64,000 bases of DNA from Delftia sp. PS-11 (lineage in GTDB: Bacteria; Pseudomonadota; Gammaproteobacteria; Burkholderiales; Burkholderiaceae_C), in contig NZ_JACSYA010000009.1 of assembly GCF_029870285.1 (NCBI RefSeq), positions 109,909 to 173,908 on the forward strand, written 5' to 3'. The position numbers were made by a program, and so were the translations under genes. Positions 9,554 through 17,290 of this stretch are shown piece by piece. The notes below the pieces were generated by a model. That model worked only from the letters and a program-made list of their open reading frames with translations. It had not been told where the DNA came from and did not search any database. The first letter of the stretch is position 1, and every line of letters starts with the position of its first letter.

Positions 9554-10201
9554 ATGGCAATGGCCGACATGGATTTCGACATCCTGGAAACCCTGGCCCT
9601 CAGGCAGGGCGTTTTCGTGAACCTGGAGCGCCATCTGGCGCGCATGAGGGGGGCGGCGCTTCATTTCGCCCGCCCCTGTGCCGAGGCGGTGCTGCAGCAG
9701 GCGCTGGAATCGCTGCGCCAGGCCCACGGCAGCGGCGACTGGCGCGTGCGCCTGGCGCTGGACGCCGCAGGGCAGGTGCAGACCCAGGCTGTGGCGCTGG
9801 CGCCGTCGGCCACGCCAGTGCGGCTGCAACTGGCCAGCCAGCCGCTGGCCAATGCGGTGGCGCGCGGCCCATGGGTGCGCTTCAAGACATCGCGCAGGGC
9901 CCATTACGACGCTCTGCAGCCTGCGGATGCCAGCGTGTTCGATACGGTGCTCTACAACGAGGACGGCGAGATCACCGAGGGCACACGCGGCAACATCGCG
10001 CTTCTGATCGATGGCCTCTGGGTCACGCCGCCGCTGTCATGTGGGCTGCTGCCCGGCGTGGGGCGTGCCGTGGCGCTGGACGAGGGGCGTGTGACAGAGC
10101 GCGTTGTGCGGCTTGATGACCTGCCCCGTGTGCAGGACTGGGCTTTTGTCAACAGCCTGCGCGGGTGGCTGGAGGCTGTCTGGGTTCCGGCTGGCGCCTG
10201 A
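9554..10201 (+). CDS. pabC: 4-amino-4-deoxychorismate lyase (class IV aminotransferase fold)
   Basis: 215 residues. PLP enzyme releasing pyruvate from aminodeoxychorismate to give p-aminobenzoate. Motifs: LETLALRQG and the ERHLARM helix at the N-terminus; KTSRRAHYD with the candidate PLP lysine (about 115); the VLYNEDGEITEGTRGNIAL block; and PPLSCGLLPGVGR. It is shorter than E. coli PabC (269 residues), as in other members paired with a short pabB. A GAAAGGA ribosome site overlaps the pabB end. Confidence 0.87.
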   Translation: MAMADMDFDILETLALRQGVFVNLERHLARMRGAALHFARPCAEAVLQQALESLRQAHGSGDWRVRLALDAAGQVQTQAVALAPSATPVRLQLASQPLANAVARGPWVRFKTSRRAHYDALQPADASVFDTVLYNEDGEITEGTRGNIALLIDGLWVTPPLSCGLLPGVGRAVALDEGRVTERVVRLDDLPRVQDWAFVNSLRGWLEAVWVPAGA

Positions 10202-10299
10202 GACGGTCCGACACGCCCAGGAGTGGGTCTTAGAACGTGTTCAAAGTCTCCGTGTGAGTATGAGGTTACCCCTGAAAACCGGAGTGCTTAGCCCGATCA

Positions 10300-10380
10300 T
10301 CAAGCGGCAGATTTACGCTGCGCCGCCAACCAACGTTGTTCGAACTGCATCGGGCTGAGATAGCCCAGCGCCGGTGTAGC
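10300..10380 (-). pseudogene. IS3-family transposase remnant (extreme C-terminus only)
   Basis: The minus strand reads ...ALGYLSPMQFEQRWLAAQR and stops at 10300-10302. This is the typical carboxyl end of an IS3-family OrfB transposase. Nothing recognisable as the DDE catalytic domain precedes it; the upstream sequence runs straight into the 3' end of the GNAT gene. It is therefore a fragment left by insertion and deletion. Bases 10202-10299 hold no gene and probably include the outer end of the element. Confidence 0.75.
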
Positions 10381-10408
10381 CGGTGAGTTCTCGAAAACCG
10401 TTCTCGGT

Positions 10409-10930
10409 TCAAACGGCTTGGAACGGCGAGTTTTCAGAACGCTGAACGGTTGCCTGCGGCAAGAACAGGGTAAGCGACGAGTCTGGCAAGGCCATGAAGC
10501 CGTGATGCTGGTAAAAAGCCGCTGCCGCCTCGTCCTTGGCGTCCACCATCAGGGCGAAGGCGGCAATCTCCGACCGGGCGGTACGGTAGAGCGCATCGGC
10601 CAGCAGCGCACCGCCAAGACCTTGCCCCTTGAATGCTTGATCGACGGCCAAGCGGCCCATGCGAACGGCGGGCACGGTCGGATAGCGCGGCAGTCTCTTG
10701 CCAGTACTGGCCGGAAGATTGGCCAGCAGCAGGCTTGCCGATGCCAAGGTGTAGTACCCAGCGATGCGCTGCCCGTCTGCCAAGGCCACGAAGCAGGCAG
10801 CTACGCGGCGGCGAATGTCCTGGGTGACTTGTTCTCTCAGGTAGCGATTCAGCGGCTCCGAATCGCTGCGGAAGGCTGTACGGTCATGCGTTGCATCAAG
10901 CGACGCGAGCAGGAACGGTGCACCGCTCAT
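10409..10930 (-). CDS. GNAT acetyltransferase toxin (TacT-like)
   Basis: 173 residues with the GNAT fold: acetyl-CoA loop VDQAFKGQGLGGALLADAL (about 95-113) and AAAFYQHHGF. Together with the DUF1778 partner this matches TacT-type toxins, which acetylate the amino group of charged tRNAs and block translation. The start overlaps the antitoxin stop (ATGA). The last ~15 residues are unusual for the family and lie at the junction with the IS3 remnant, so the native C-terminus may be altered. Confidence 0.85.
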   Translation of the reverse strand: MSGAPFLLASLDATHDRTAFRSDSEPLNRYLREQVTQDIRRRVAACFVALADGQRIAGYYTLASASLLLANLPASTGKRLPRYPTVPAVRMGRLAVDQAFKGQGLGGALLADALYRTARSEIAAFALMVDAKDEAAAAFYQHHGFMALPDSSLTLFLPQATVQRSENSPFQAV

Positions 10931-11208
10931 TCAGTGCGCAGGAGCTTGCTACGACGAGCGAAGGCACGTTCCAAAGCAGGGGCTGGTTTCGCAGGAGACA
11001 GCAGAGCTTGTGCAAAGCATTCCTGATCGGCAAGCGACAGGCGGATAACCTCGGCTTGCTCGATGGCGCGTTGCGCGGCGTCCTGCACAGCGGACACCAC
11101 GAAATCGGTCATGGTGCGCCCCTGAAGTTCAGCGGCACGTTTGAGCATCGAATGCAGATCGGTGCTGATCCGGGCTTCGAGACGGGCGGTAGAGGTGGCG
11201 ATAGACAA
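10927..11208 (-). CDS. DUF1778 antitoxin (TacA-like)
   Basis: 93 residues from a TTG start chosen by a strong AGGAGGA ribosome site 8 bases upstream; a longer TTG start at 11229 would place that site inside the gene. The N-terminal ribbon-helix-helix (TARLEARISTDLHSMLKRAAELQGRTMTDFVVSAV) binds DNA and the C-terminal tail should neutralise the GNAT toxin. The ATGA overlap with the toxin gene implies translational coupling and autoregulation of the pair. Confidence 0.87.
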   Translation of the reverse strand: MSIATSTARLEARISTDLHSMLKRAAELQGRTMTDFVVSAVQDAAQRAIEQAEVIRLSLADQECFAQALLSPAKPAPALERAFARRSKLLRTE

Positions 11209-11229
11209 GGGCTTATCCTCCTGATGCAA

Positions 11230-11460
11230 TCATGCGGCAATTTGCCGTACAGATCAAGGCGGAATTTTCGGCGGTTCCGGCTTACATGCTGCTTTTGGCG
11301 CAATAGCACAGCCAACGCACTTAGAACTGCTAACACGACCCTTGATACGTCGTTGCTTCGCCGGGGGTGCCCAGCCTTGTCGTACCGGTTGTACTGCCTG
11401 CGGCTTGCCGATGGCGACTCTAGTCCCTCACCCCGACACCATTAAACATGCAAGCGGTTT
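11230..11460. other. non-coding stretch, probably IS-derived
   Basis: No gene is seen here. The stretch at about 11316-11440 is unlike the flanking coding DNA and shares the word CTTAGAAC with the opposite border (10230-10237). I read it as the outer end of a decayed insertion sequence that, with the IS3 fragment, brackets the toxin-antitoxin module. The element type cannot be named from the sequence alone. Confidence 0.4.
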
Positions 11461-12111
11461 TTATCGCGAAGTCACCGGGCTTGCCTGGGGGCGGTGGGCC
11501 GCATGCAGCGCCAGAAAACCGGCCAGCGCGCCGCGCAGCGGCTGCAGCGAAGGGCCTTGGGCGTCCAGCCGCTCCAGCGCGCAGGCCGTGGCCTCCAGCG
11601 TGGACAACTGGTTCGGTGCATGGGCCTTGCGCAGTGTGCCGTAGCGCGATGCAGGCAGATCGCCTTGCAGCTCCAGGCGCGGCAGCGCCTGCAGGCCCGG
11701 GTTGAGGTAAAGCATCTTGCGGCTCTTGCGCCAGGTGGCGTCGAGCACGACCAGGCGCAGGCCTTCGGGGCGTGGCACAGGCTCGGGCCAGGCAGCCGCT
11801 TGCGCCAGGCCCAGCTGGCCGCCATGGGGCGTATCCGGGTACAGCAGCACGGGCTGGCGCGGTGCATCGCCTGGCTGCCATGGCCCGTGCAGCAGGGCAT
11901 GCAGCGCCTGCTCGCCAAAGGCTTCGCCCACGGCCAGCCGGCTGGCAGGCAGGCACAGATGCAGCAGCCGGCCGGTGCCTTTGGCCTGCAGTTCCTCCTC
12001 GGGATGCTGCAACACCAGCAGCTGCACGGCATGCTCCACCGGCTGTGCCAGGGCGCACAGGCAGGTGTGTTGCGGGCGCAGACACTGTGCGCAGCGTGCT
12101 CGGCGGCTCAT
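11461..12111 (-). CDS. DTW-domain tRNA-uridine aminocarboxypropyltransferase
   Basis: 216 residues. An N-terminal zinc-like cysteine set (CAQC...CLC) is followed by the DTW-domain core. VVLDATWRKSRKML carries the D-x-TW signature (about residue 128), and LPASRYGTLRKAHAPNQLSTLEA is the second signature. By homology to TapT/YfiP it transfers the aminocarboxypropyl group of S-adenosylmethionine to uridine 47 of tRNA (acp3U). Last gene of the leftward biosynthetic run, 6 bases after the tautomerase gene. Confidence 0.85.
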   Translation of the reverse strand: MSRRARCAQCLRPQHTCLCALAQPVEHAVQLLVLQHPEEELQAKGTGRLLHLCLPASRLAVGEAFGEQALHALLHGPWQPGDAPRQPVLLYPDTPHGGQLGLAQAAAWPEPVPRPEGLRLVVLDATWRKSRKMLYLNPGLQALPRLELQGDLPASRYGTLRKAHAPNQLSTLEATACALERLDAQGPSLQPLRGALAGFLALHAAHRPQASPVTSR

Positions 12112-12117
12112 GCAGGC

Positions 12118-12477
12118 TTACAGGCGGCCCTTGTAATAGCTGGGCTTGTCCATGTCGGCGATTTCGACGCTCAGCTGCACCATCATGCCCTGCGGCTGGG
12201 GCGTGAGGCGGCGCAGCACGGCGGCAATGCCGTCGGACAGCTCTTTCTTGGCCGCATCGGTGCGGCCTGCCATCAGGCGCAACTGCACATGGACAAAGCC
12301 CCGGTTGGCAGGCGCGGTGCCGATCTCGAACTGGCTGACAGGCAGCAGGCGTGCCTTGACATCGGCTTCATCCAGGATGCTCGGGTGTGCGCAGACGAAG
12401 GCATTGAGCTCGGTCAGCAATTGCTGGCCGGGCATGCCGGTGAGGTTGTCCGTGTATTCGACGTAGAGATGGGGCAT
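12118..12477 (-). CDS. 5-carboxymethyl-2-hydroxymuconate isomerase-like tautomerase
   Basis: 119 residues beginning MPHLYVEYTDN, with the catalytic Pro2 of the tautomerase/CHMI family. It also has FVHVQLRLMAGRT and a C-terminal sheet VQLSVEIADMDK. Family enzymes interconvert muconate tautomers in homoprotocatechuate catabolism. Here it sits 33 bases behind bioF with no other homoprotocatechuate genes, so its natural substrate is unclear. Confidence 0.85.
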   Translation of the reverse strand: MPHLYVEYTDNLTGMPGQQLLTELNAFVCAHPSILDEADVKARLLPVSQFEIGTAPANRGFVHVQLRLMAGRTDAAKKELSDGIAAVLRRLTPQPQGMMVQLSVEIADMDKPSYYKGRL

Positions 12478-12510
12478 GGGTGTCTCCGGTGAAATGAAGG
12501 CAAAAGGGGG

Positions 12511-13740
12511 TCAGTGAGAAGCCGCCGCGCCCGCTTCTGGCGCTCTGGAGGCTTCGTCCAGCGCCGTCAGCAGCAGCTGCACGTCGATGCGCGTGTGGGC
12601 CGCCGACAGCGCGATGCGTAGCCGCGCCGTGCCTTCGGGCACCGTGGGCGGGCGGATGGCCGGCACCCACAGGCCGCGCTGGCGCAGGCCCTCCATTACT
12701 GCCAGGGCCCTGGCGTTGGAGCCGATGACCAGGGCCTGCACGGCTGTGCGCGAGGGCAGCAGCTGCCAGCCCGTGCGCGCCAGCAGCGGCACCAGGCCTG
12801 CACGCAGCTCTGCGATGCGCTCGGCCAGTGCCTCGCGGCGCTCGTCCCCGGTTTCGATCAGGGACATGCTGGCCTGCAGCGCGCTGGCCAGCATGGGGGG
12901 CGCTGCCGTGGCGAAGATGTAGCTGCGCGTCTTTTGCAGCAGCCATTCGATGAGCATGTCGCTGCCGGCCACAAAGGCCCCTGCCACGCCGGCGGCCTTG
13001 CCCAGCGTGGCCATGTAGAGCACGCGCGGCGATGCGTTGGCGCCCGTGAGTCCTGCCTCGGCCAGGCTGCCACGGCCCTGGGGGCCGAGCACGCCGAAGC
13101 CGTGGGCGTCATCGAGCAGCAGCAGCGCATCGTGCTGCTCGCACAGGGCCAACAGGCCCCGGATATCCGCCACATTGCCGTCCATGCTGAACACGGCATC
13201 GCTGATGACCAGTTTGCGCCGTGCGGTGCATGCGGCCAGCTGCGCGGCGAGGTCCGTCAGGTCGGCATGGGCATAGCGGTGGACCTGGGCGCGCGATAGC
13301 CGCGCGCCATCGATCAGGCAGGCATGGTTGAGCGCGTCCGAAAACAGGGCATCGCCCGCGCCGACCAGGGCCGGCACGATGCCGGCATTGGTGGCATAGC
13401 CTGCATAGAAGTACAGCGCGCGCGGCAGCTGGACAAAACGCGCCAGCTGCTCCTCAAGCGCCGCATTGGCCGTGCTGTGGCCGCTGACCAGGGGTGATCC
13501 GCCCGAGCCCACGCCAAAGGCCTGGGCGCCCGCGCAGGCGGCGCGCACCAGCGTGGGGTGGCTGGCCAGCCCCAGGTAATCGTTGCTGCAAAACGCCAGC
13601 ATGGGCCGGCCATCCACCGCCATGTGCGCGCCGCTGGCCGCGCCTTGCAGCGGCGCCGTGGCGTGGCGCCGGCGGCGCAGATGGGCTTCGTCCAGCGCGG
13701 CGATGCGCGCCGGTATTTCGTCCAGCCAGGAGCCGCTCAT
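12511..13740 (-). CDS. bioF: 8-amino-7-oxononanoate synthase
   Basis: 409 residues. PLP enzyme condensing pimeloyl-ACP/CoA with alanine in biotin synthesis. Motifs: FCSNDYLGLASHP, GSGGSPLVSGHS, DDAHGFGVLGPQGRG, and TLGKAAGVAGAF with the PLP lysine (about residue 247). It starts inside the bioD stop (4-base overlap), so translation is coupled. The order bioA-bioD-bioF is visible; bioB and bioC are not in this window. Confidence 0.95.
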   Translation of the reverse strand: MSGSWLDEIPARIAALDEAHLRRRRHATAPLQGAASGAHMAVDGRPMLAFCSNDYLGLASHPTLVRAACAGAQAFGVGSGGSPLVSGHSTANAALEEQLARFVQLPRALYFYAGYATNAGIVPALVGAGDALFSDALNHACLIDGARLSRAQVHRYAHADLTDLAAQLAACTARRKLVISDAVFSMDGNVADIRGLLALCEQHDALLLLDDAHGFGVLGPQGRGSLAEAGLTGANASPRVLYMATLGKAAGVAGAFVAGSDMLIEWLLQKTRSYIFATAAPPMLASALQASMSLIETGDERREALAERIAELRAGLVPLLARTGWQLLPSRTAVQALVIGSNARALAVMEGLRQRGLWVPAIRPPTVPEGTARLRIALSAAHTRIDVQLLLTALDEASRAPEAGAAASH

Positions 13741-14426
13741 TGCCACTCCTGCGGCAGCACATAGCCGGTGGCGCGCGCATCGGGATGCGCCTGGAATGCA
13801 ATATCCGCCAGCAGCGGCGCCTGCAGGTGCTGGCGCAGCCAGGCCATGTTCTCTTCGGGCACCAGCATGGCCGGGTCCACGCGGCTGGCGATCCAGCCGG
13901 CCAGGCGCAGGCCACGTGCGCGAATGGCCTCGGCCGTCAGTGCCGCATGGCTGAGGCAGCCCAGCCGCAGGCCCACGACCATGACCACGGGCAGATCCAG
14001 CGCGCAGGCCAGGTCGGCTCCTGTGTGCTGTTCGGACAGCGGCACGAGAAAGCCGCCCGCGCCTTCGACGACCACGGCGTCGGCCTGCGCTGCCAGGCGC
14101 CGGTAGCTGTCCACGATGTGCGCGATTTCCACGCTGCGGCCTGCGCGCTGCGCGGCGATGTGCGGCGACATCGGGTCCGGCAGTAGCACTGGGTTGTCGA
14201 GTTCGGGAGGAACCGCCAGCGTCGATGCCGCGCGCAGCGCCAGCGTGTCCTCGTTGGCCCAGCCGCCCTGTCCGTCGGGTTCGGCGCCTGCGGCCACCGC
14301 CTTCATGCCGACGACGCGAGCATGGTGGCGGGCCAGCGCGTGCAGCAGGCCGCACGATGCCAGGGTCTTGCCTACGCCAGTGTCCGTGCCGGTGACGAAG
14401 CAGCCGATGGGGTGTCGATCATTCAT
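13737..14426 (-). CDS. bioD: dethiobiotin synthetase
   Basis: 229 residues. ATP-dependent closure of the ureido ring of 7,8-diaminononanoate to dethiobiotin. The P-loop is GTDTGVGKT (13-21); VGMKAVAAG with the substrate-binding lysine and VEGAGGFLVPL follow. Overlaps bioA upstream and bioF downstream by 4 bases each. Confidence 0.94.
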   Translation of the reverse strand: MNDRHPIGCFVTGTDTGVGKTLASCGLLHALARHHARVVGMKAVAAGAEPDGQGGWANEDTLALRAASTLAVPPELDNPVLLPDPMSPHIAAQRAGRSVEIAHIVDSYRRLAAQADAVVVEGAGGFLVPLSEQHTGADLACALDLPVVMVVGLRLGCLSHAALTAEAIRARGLRLAGWIASRVDPAMLVPEENMAWLRQHLQAPLLADIAFQAHPDARATGYVLPQEWQ

Positions 14427-15745
14427 GCCGCAGTTTCCTGTGCCAGGGTGTCTTCAAGAGCGGCCAGCGCGCTGGCCCCGAGATGGTGCACGGCCTCGCT
14501 GTCCAGCGCGTAGGGCGGCATGGCGTAGAGGGTGTTGCCAATAGGACGCAGCAGCAGCCCGTGCTCCAGCGCCGCCGCGCTGTAGCGGCGCGAGAAGTCG
14601 GGCAGGCTGGTTTGCACATCCCAAGCCCATATCATGCCCTGGCGACGCGCATGGCGTACGCGGCCATGCGTGCGCAGGCCGGCGAAGGCATCGTCCAGAT
14701 CGCGGGTCAGCACATGGTTGGCCGCGATGGCATCGGTCTGCCCGAACAGCTCCAGGGTGGCCAGGGCTGCGCGGCAGGCCAGCGGGTTGCCCGTGTACGA
14801 GTGCGAATGCAGGAAGCCGCGTGCCACGGAGTCATCGTAGAAGGCCGCATAGACCTCGTCCGTGGTCAGCACGGCCGACAGCGCCAGCGTGCCCCCCGTC
14901 AAGCCTTTGGACAGGCAGATGAAGTCCGGCCGGATGCCGGCCTGCTGGTGTGCGAACATGCTGCCCGTGCGGCCGAAGCCCACGGCGATTTCGTCCACCA
15001 CCAGGTGCACCTCGTAGCGGTCGCACAGCGCCCGCGCCAGGCGCAGGTATTCGGGGTCGTGCATGGCCATGCCCGCCGCGCACTGCACCAGCGGTTCGAC
15101 GATGAGCGCGGCCGTGGTTTCGTGGTGCTGCTCCAGCCATTGCCGCAGGCCCTCGGCCGCGCGCCGCGCCACGTCTGCCGCGCACTCTCCTGGCAGCGCG
15201 CCGCGGGCATCCGGGCTGGGCACCGTATCGGCCAGACGCACCAGGGGCGCATAGGCCTCCCGGAAGATGGCAATATCGGTCACCGCCAGGGCGCCCACGG
15301 TTTCCCCATGGTAGCCGCCGGCCAGCCCCACAAAGCGGCTCTTGCCGCAGCGGCCCAGGTTGCGCCAGTAGTGCGCGCTCATCTTGAGCGCGATTTCGGT
15401 GGCCGAGGCGCCGTCGCTGCCATAGAAGGCATGGCCCAGGCCCGTGAGCGCCGCCAGGCGCTCGGACAGCTCGACCACGGGCGCATGCGTGAAGCCGGCC
15501 AGCATCACATGGTCCAGCCGCGCCAGCTGATCGGCGAGCGCGGCCTGGATATGCGGGTGGCTGTGGCCGAACAGGTTGACCCACCAGGAGCTGATGCCGT
15601 CCAGGTAGCGCTGTCCGTCCGTTCCGTACAGCCAGGGGCCCTGGGCGCGGGCGATGGCGATGGGGGGCGCGGCCTCGTGCCGCTTCATCTGGGTGCAGGG
15701 ATGCCACACAGCCGCAAGGCTGCGGGCGGCAAGCGATTGAGTCAT
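14423..15745 (-). CDS. bioA: adenosylmethionine-8-amino-7-oxononanoate aminotransferase
   Basis: 440 residues. Uses S-adenosylmethionine as amino donor to make 7,8-diaminopelargonate. WHPCTQM near the N-terminus, DGISSWWVNLFGHSHP, the VDEIAVGFGRTG aspartate motif and CLSKGLTGG with the PLP lysine identify it as BioA rather than another class III aminotransferase. ATG 15745 gives MTQSLAARSL; a longer start would run close to panD. First bio gene, 39 bases after panD. Confidence 0.95.
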   Translation of the reverse strand: MTQSLAARSLAAVWHPCTQMKRHEAAPPIAIARAQGPWLYGTDGQRYLDGISSWWVNLFGHSHPHIQAALADQLARLDHVMLAGFTHAPVVELSERLAALTGLGHAFYGSDGASATEIALKMSAHYWRNLGRCGKSRFVGLAGGYHGETVGALAVTDIAIFREAYAPLVRLADTVPSPDARGALPGECAADVARRAAEGLRQWLEQHHETTAALIVEPLVQCAAGMAMHDPEYLRLARALCDRYEVHLVVDEIAVGFGRTGSMFAHQQAGIRPDFICLSKGLTGGTLALSAVLTTDEVYAAFYDDSVARGFLHSHSYTGNPLACRAALATLELFGQTDAIAANHVLTRDLDDAFAGLRTHGRVRHARRQGMIWAWDVQTSLPDFSRRYSAAALEHGLLLRPIGNTLYAMPPYALDSEAVHHLGASALAALEDTLAQETAA

Positions 15746-15784
15746 CGCGCCATTGTCACACTGTCCTGGCACCCCAGGCGCCAC

Positions 15785-16165
15785 TCAAACCTGTTGTGTC
15801 GGCACGTGGTGGCGCAGCTCCACCTGGCGGTTGGCCTCGTCCACGAAGACCAGCTGGGGCTGGTGCGCAGCCACGTCCTTTTCATGGACCTGGGCGAAGG
15901 AGGCGATGATCAGCAGATCGCCCACGGCGGCGCGGCGCGCTGCCGAGCCGTTGACCGAGATCATGCCGCTGCCGCGCTGGCCCTTGATGGCATAGGTGAC
16001 GAAGCGCTCGCCATTGTCGATGTTCCAGATGTGCACCTGCTCGTTCTCGACGATGTTGGCGGCGTCGAGCAGGTCTTCGTCGATGGCGCAGGAGCCTTCA
16101 TAGTGCAGCTCGCATTGCGTGGTCTTGACGCGGTGGATCTTGGATTTGAGCAGGGTGCGGAACAT
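15785..16165 (-). CDS. panD: aspartate 1-decarboxylase (pyruvoyl enzyme precursor)
   Basis: 126 residues. Makes beta-alanine for pantothenate. The self-cleavage site Gly24-Ser25 (YEGSC) that generates the pyruvoyl group is intact, as is the active-site segment around [12 protein letters not shown] and the [11 protein letters not shown] block. Located between queD and bioA rather than with panB-panC. Confidence 0.95.
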   Translation of the reverse strand: MFRTLLKSKIHRVKTTQCELHYEGSCAIDEDLLDAANIVENEQVHIWNIDNGERFVTYAIKGQRGSGMISVNGSAARRAAVGDLLIIASFAQVHEKDVAAHQPQLVFVDEANRQVELRHHVPTQQV

Positions 16166-16193
16166 GGTCGTGGGTCCGGTGGAGAGTGGAGGG

Positions 16194-16571
16194 TCAGGCG
16201 GGCTGCGCGCATTCGAGCACGCAGGAGTCGCCCACGGCTTCGCGCCAGACACGCACGCGCACGACCTGCTGGCGCAGCGGATCGGGCATGGATTCGGCGA
16301 TGAACAGGCACAGGTTTTCCAGCGTCGGAATGCCCAGGCCGGGCACTTCGTCAAGCATGTGGTGGTCCAGGCGAGCGCGCACATCGGCCAGTGCGCGGCG
16401 CAGCAGGCCCAGGTCCAGCACCATGCCGGTGGCCGGGTCCAGCTCGCCGGTCAGGAAGACCTCGGCATGGTAGGTATGGCCGTGTACGCGGCGGCTGCCT
16501 TCGGCCTCGATTTCGCGGCGCAGGGTGTGTGCGGCGTCGAAGAAAAACCGCTGGGAGATGGTGAGCAACAT
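16194..16571 (-). CDS. queD: 6-carboxy-tetrahydropterin synthase-like protein (QueD)
   Basis: 125 residues. QueD converts dihydroneopterin triphosphate to 6-carboxytetrahydropterin for queuosine. The zinc histidines H15 (DAAH) and H30/H32 (HGH) are present, as are [13 protein letters not shown] and PTLENLC. The cysteine that precedes HGH in E. coli QueD (KCGRLHGH) is replaced by serine (Ser26, GSRRVHGH). Position directly behind queE supports the pathway; the missing nucleophile is noted separately. Confidence 0.88.
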   Translation of the reverse strand: MLLTISQRFFFDAAHTLRREIEAEGSRRVHGHTYHAEVFLTGELDPATGMVLDLGLLRRALADVRARLDHHMLDEVPGLGIPTLENLCLFIAESMPDPLRQQVVRVRVWREAVGDSCVLECAQPA

Positions 16572-16588
16572 ATTCAGGGTATCGGGTC

Positions 16589-17236
16589 TCAGCGGATGCC
16601 GCTGATCTTGTGGGATTGCAGGCTCAGGCGCCAGACCGGCTGGCGCATGCAGGCGGCGATGCAGGCGGCAATGTTCTCTGCCTGCCGTGGCCCGTCCATG
16701 GGCTGCAGGAAACGGTGGGTGAAATCGCCGGTGCGCGCCATGGTCTCCAGGTCGAAGCCGCTTTGCGGCCAGACCAGCTTGAGCTCCTGGCCCTGCTGCT
16801 GCACCCAGGGAGCGCCGGCCTTGGGGCTGACGCACAGCCAGTCGATGCCCGGCGGCGCGGCCACGGAGCCATTGGTCTCGACGGCGATGCGGAAATGCCG
16901 GGCATGCAGGGCCTCGATCAGCGGGGTGTCCAGCTGCAGCAGGGGTTCGCCGCCCGTGATGACCACGAGGCGGCGGCCCGCTTCGGCGGGATCATCGGCA
17001 GGCCACTGCGCAGCGATGCGTTCCGCCAGCTCGGCCGGGTCTGTGAACTTGCCGCCCAGGGTGCCGTCCGTGCCCACGAAGTCGGTGTCGCAGAACTGGC
17101 AGATGGCGCTGGCGCGGTCCTGCTCGCGGCCCGTCCAGAGGTTGCAGCCCGCGAAGCGGCAGAACACGGCTGGCATGCCGGCCTGTCCGCCCTCGCCCTG
17201 CAGGGTGTAGAAAATTTCTTTGACGCTGTAAGTCAT
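16589..17236 (-). CDS. queE: 7-carboxy-7-deazaguanine synthase
   Basis: 215 residues. Radical SAM ring contraction of 6-carboxytetrahydropterin to 7-carboxy-7-deazaguanine. The cluster motif reads C-x14-C-x2-C (from CNLW to CQFC) instead of the canonical C-x3-C-x2-C, the same expanded spacing described for Burkholderia QueE. TGGEPLLQLD and VETNGS (SAM/substrate) follow. Start 17236 gives MTYSVKEIFYTLQGEGG, the conserved N-terminus. Confidence 0.93.
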   Translation of the reverse strand: MTYSVKEIFYTLQGEGGQAGMPAVFCRFAGCNLWTGREQDRASAICQFCDTDFVGTDGTLGGKFTDPAELAERIAAQWPADDPAEAGRRLVVITGGEPLLQLDTPLIEALHARHFRIAVETNGSVAAPPGIDWLCVSPKAGAPWVQQQGQELKLVWPQSGFDLETMARTGDFTHRFLQPMDGPRQAENIAACIAACMRQPVWRLSLQSHKISGIR

Positions 17237-17290
17237 GTGGATGCTGCCGGCTGCGGGCCGGCATCTCATGTGGCGTGGCGCTTTCCTGAT

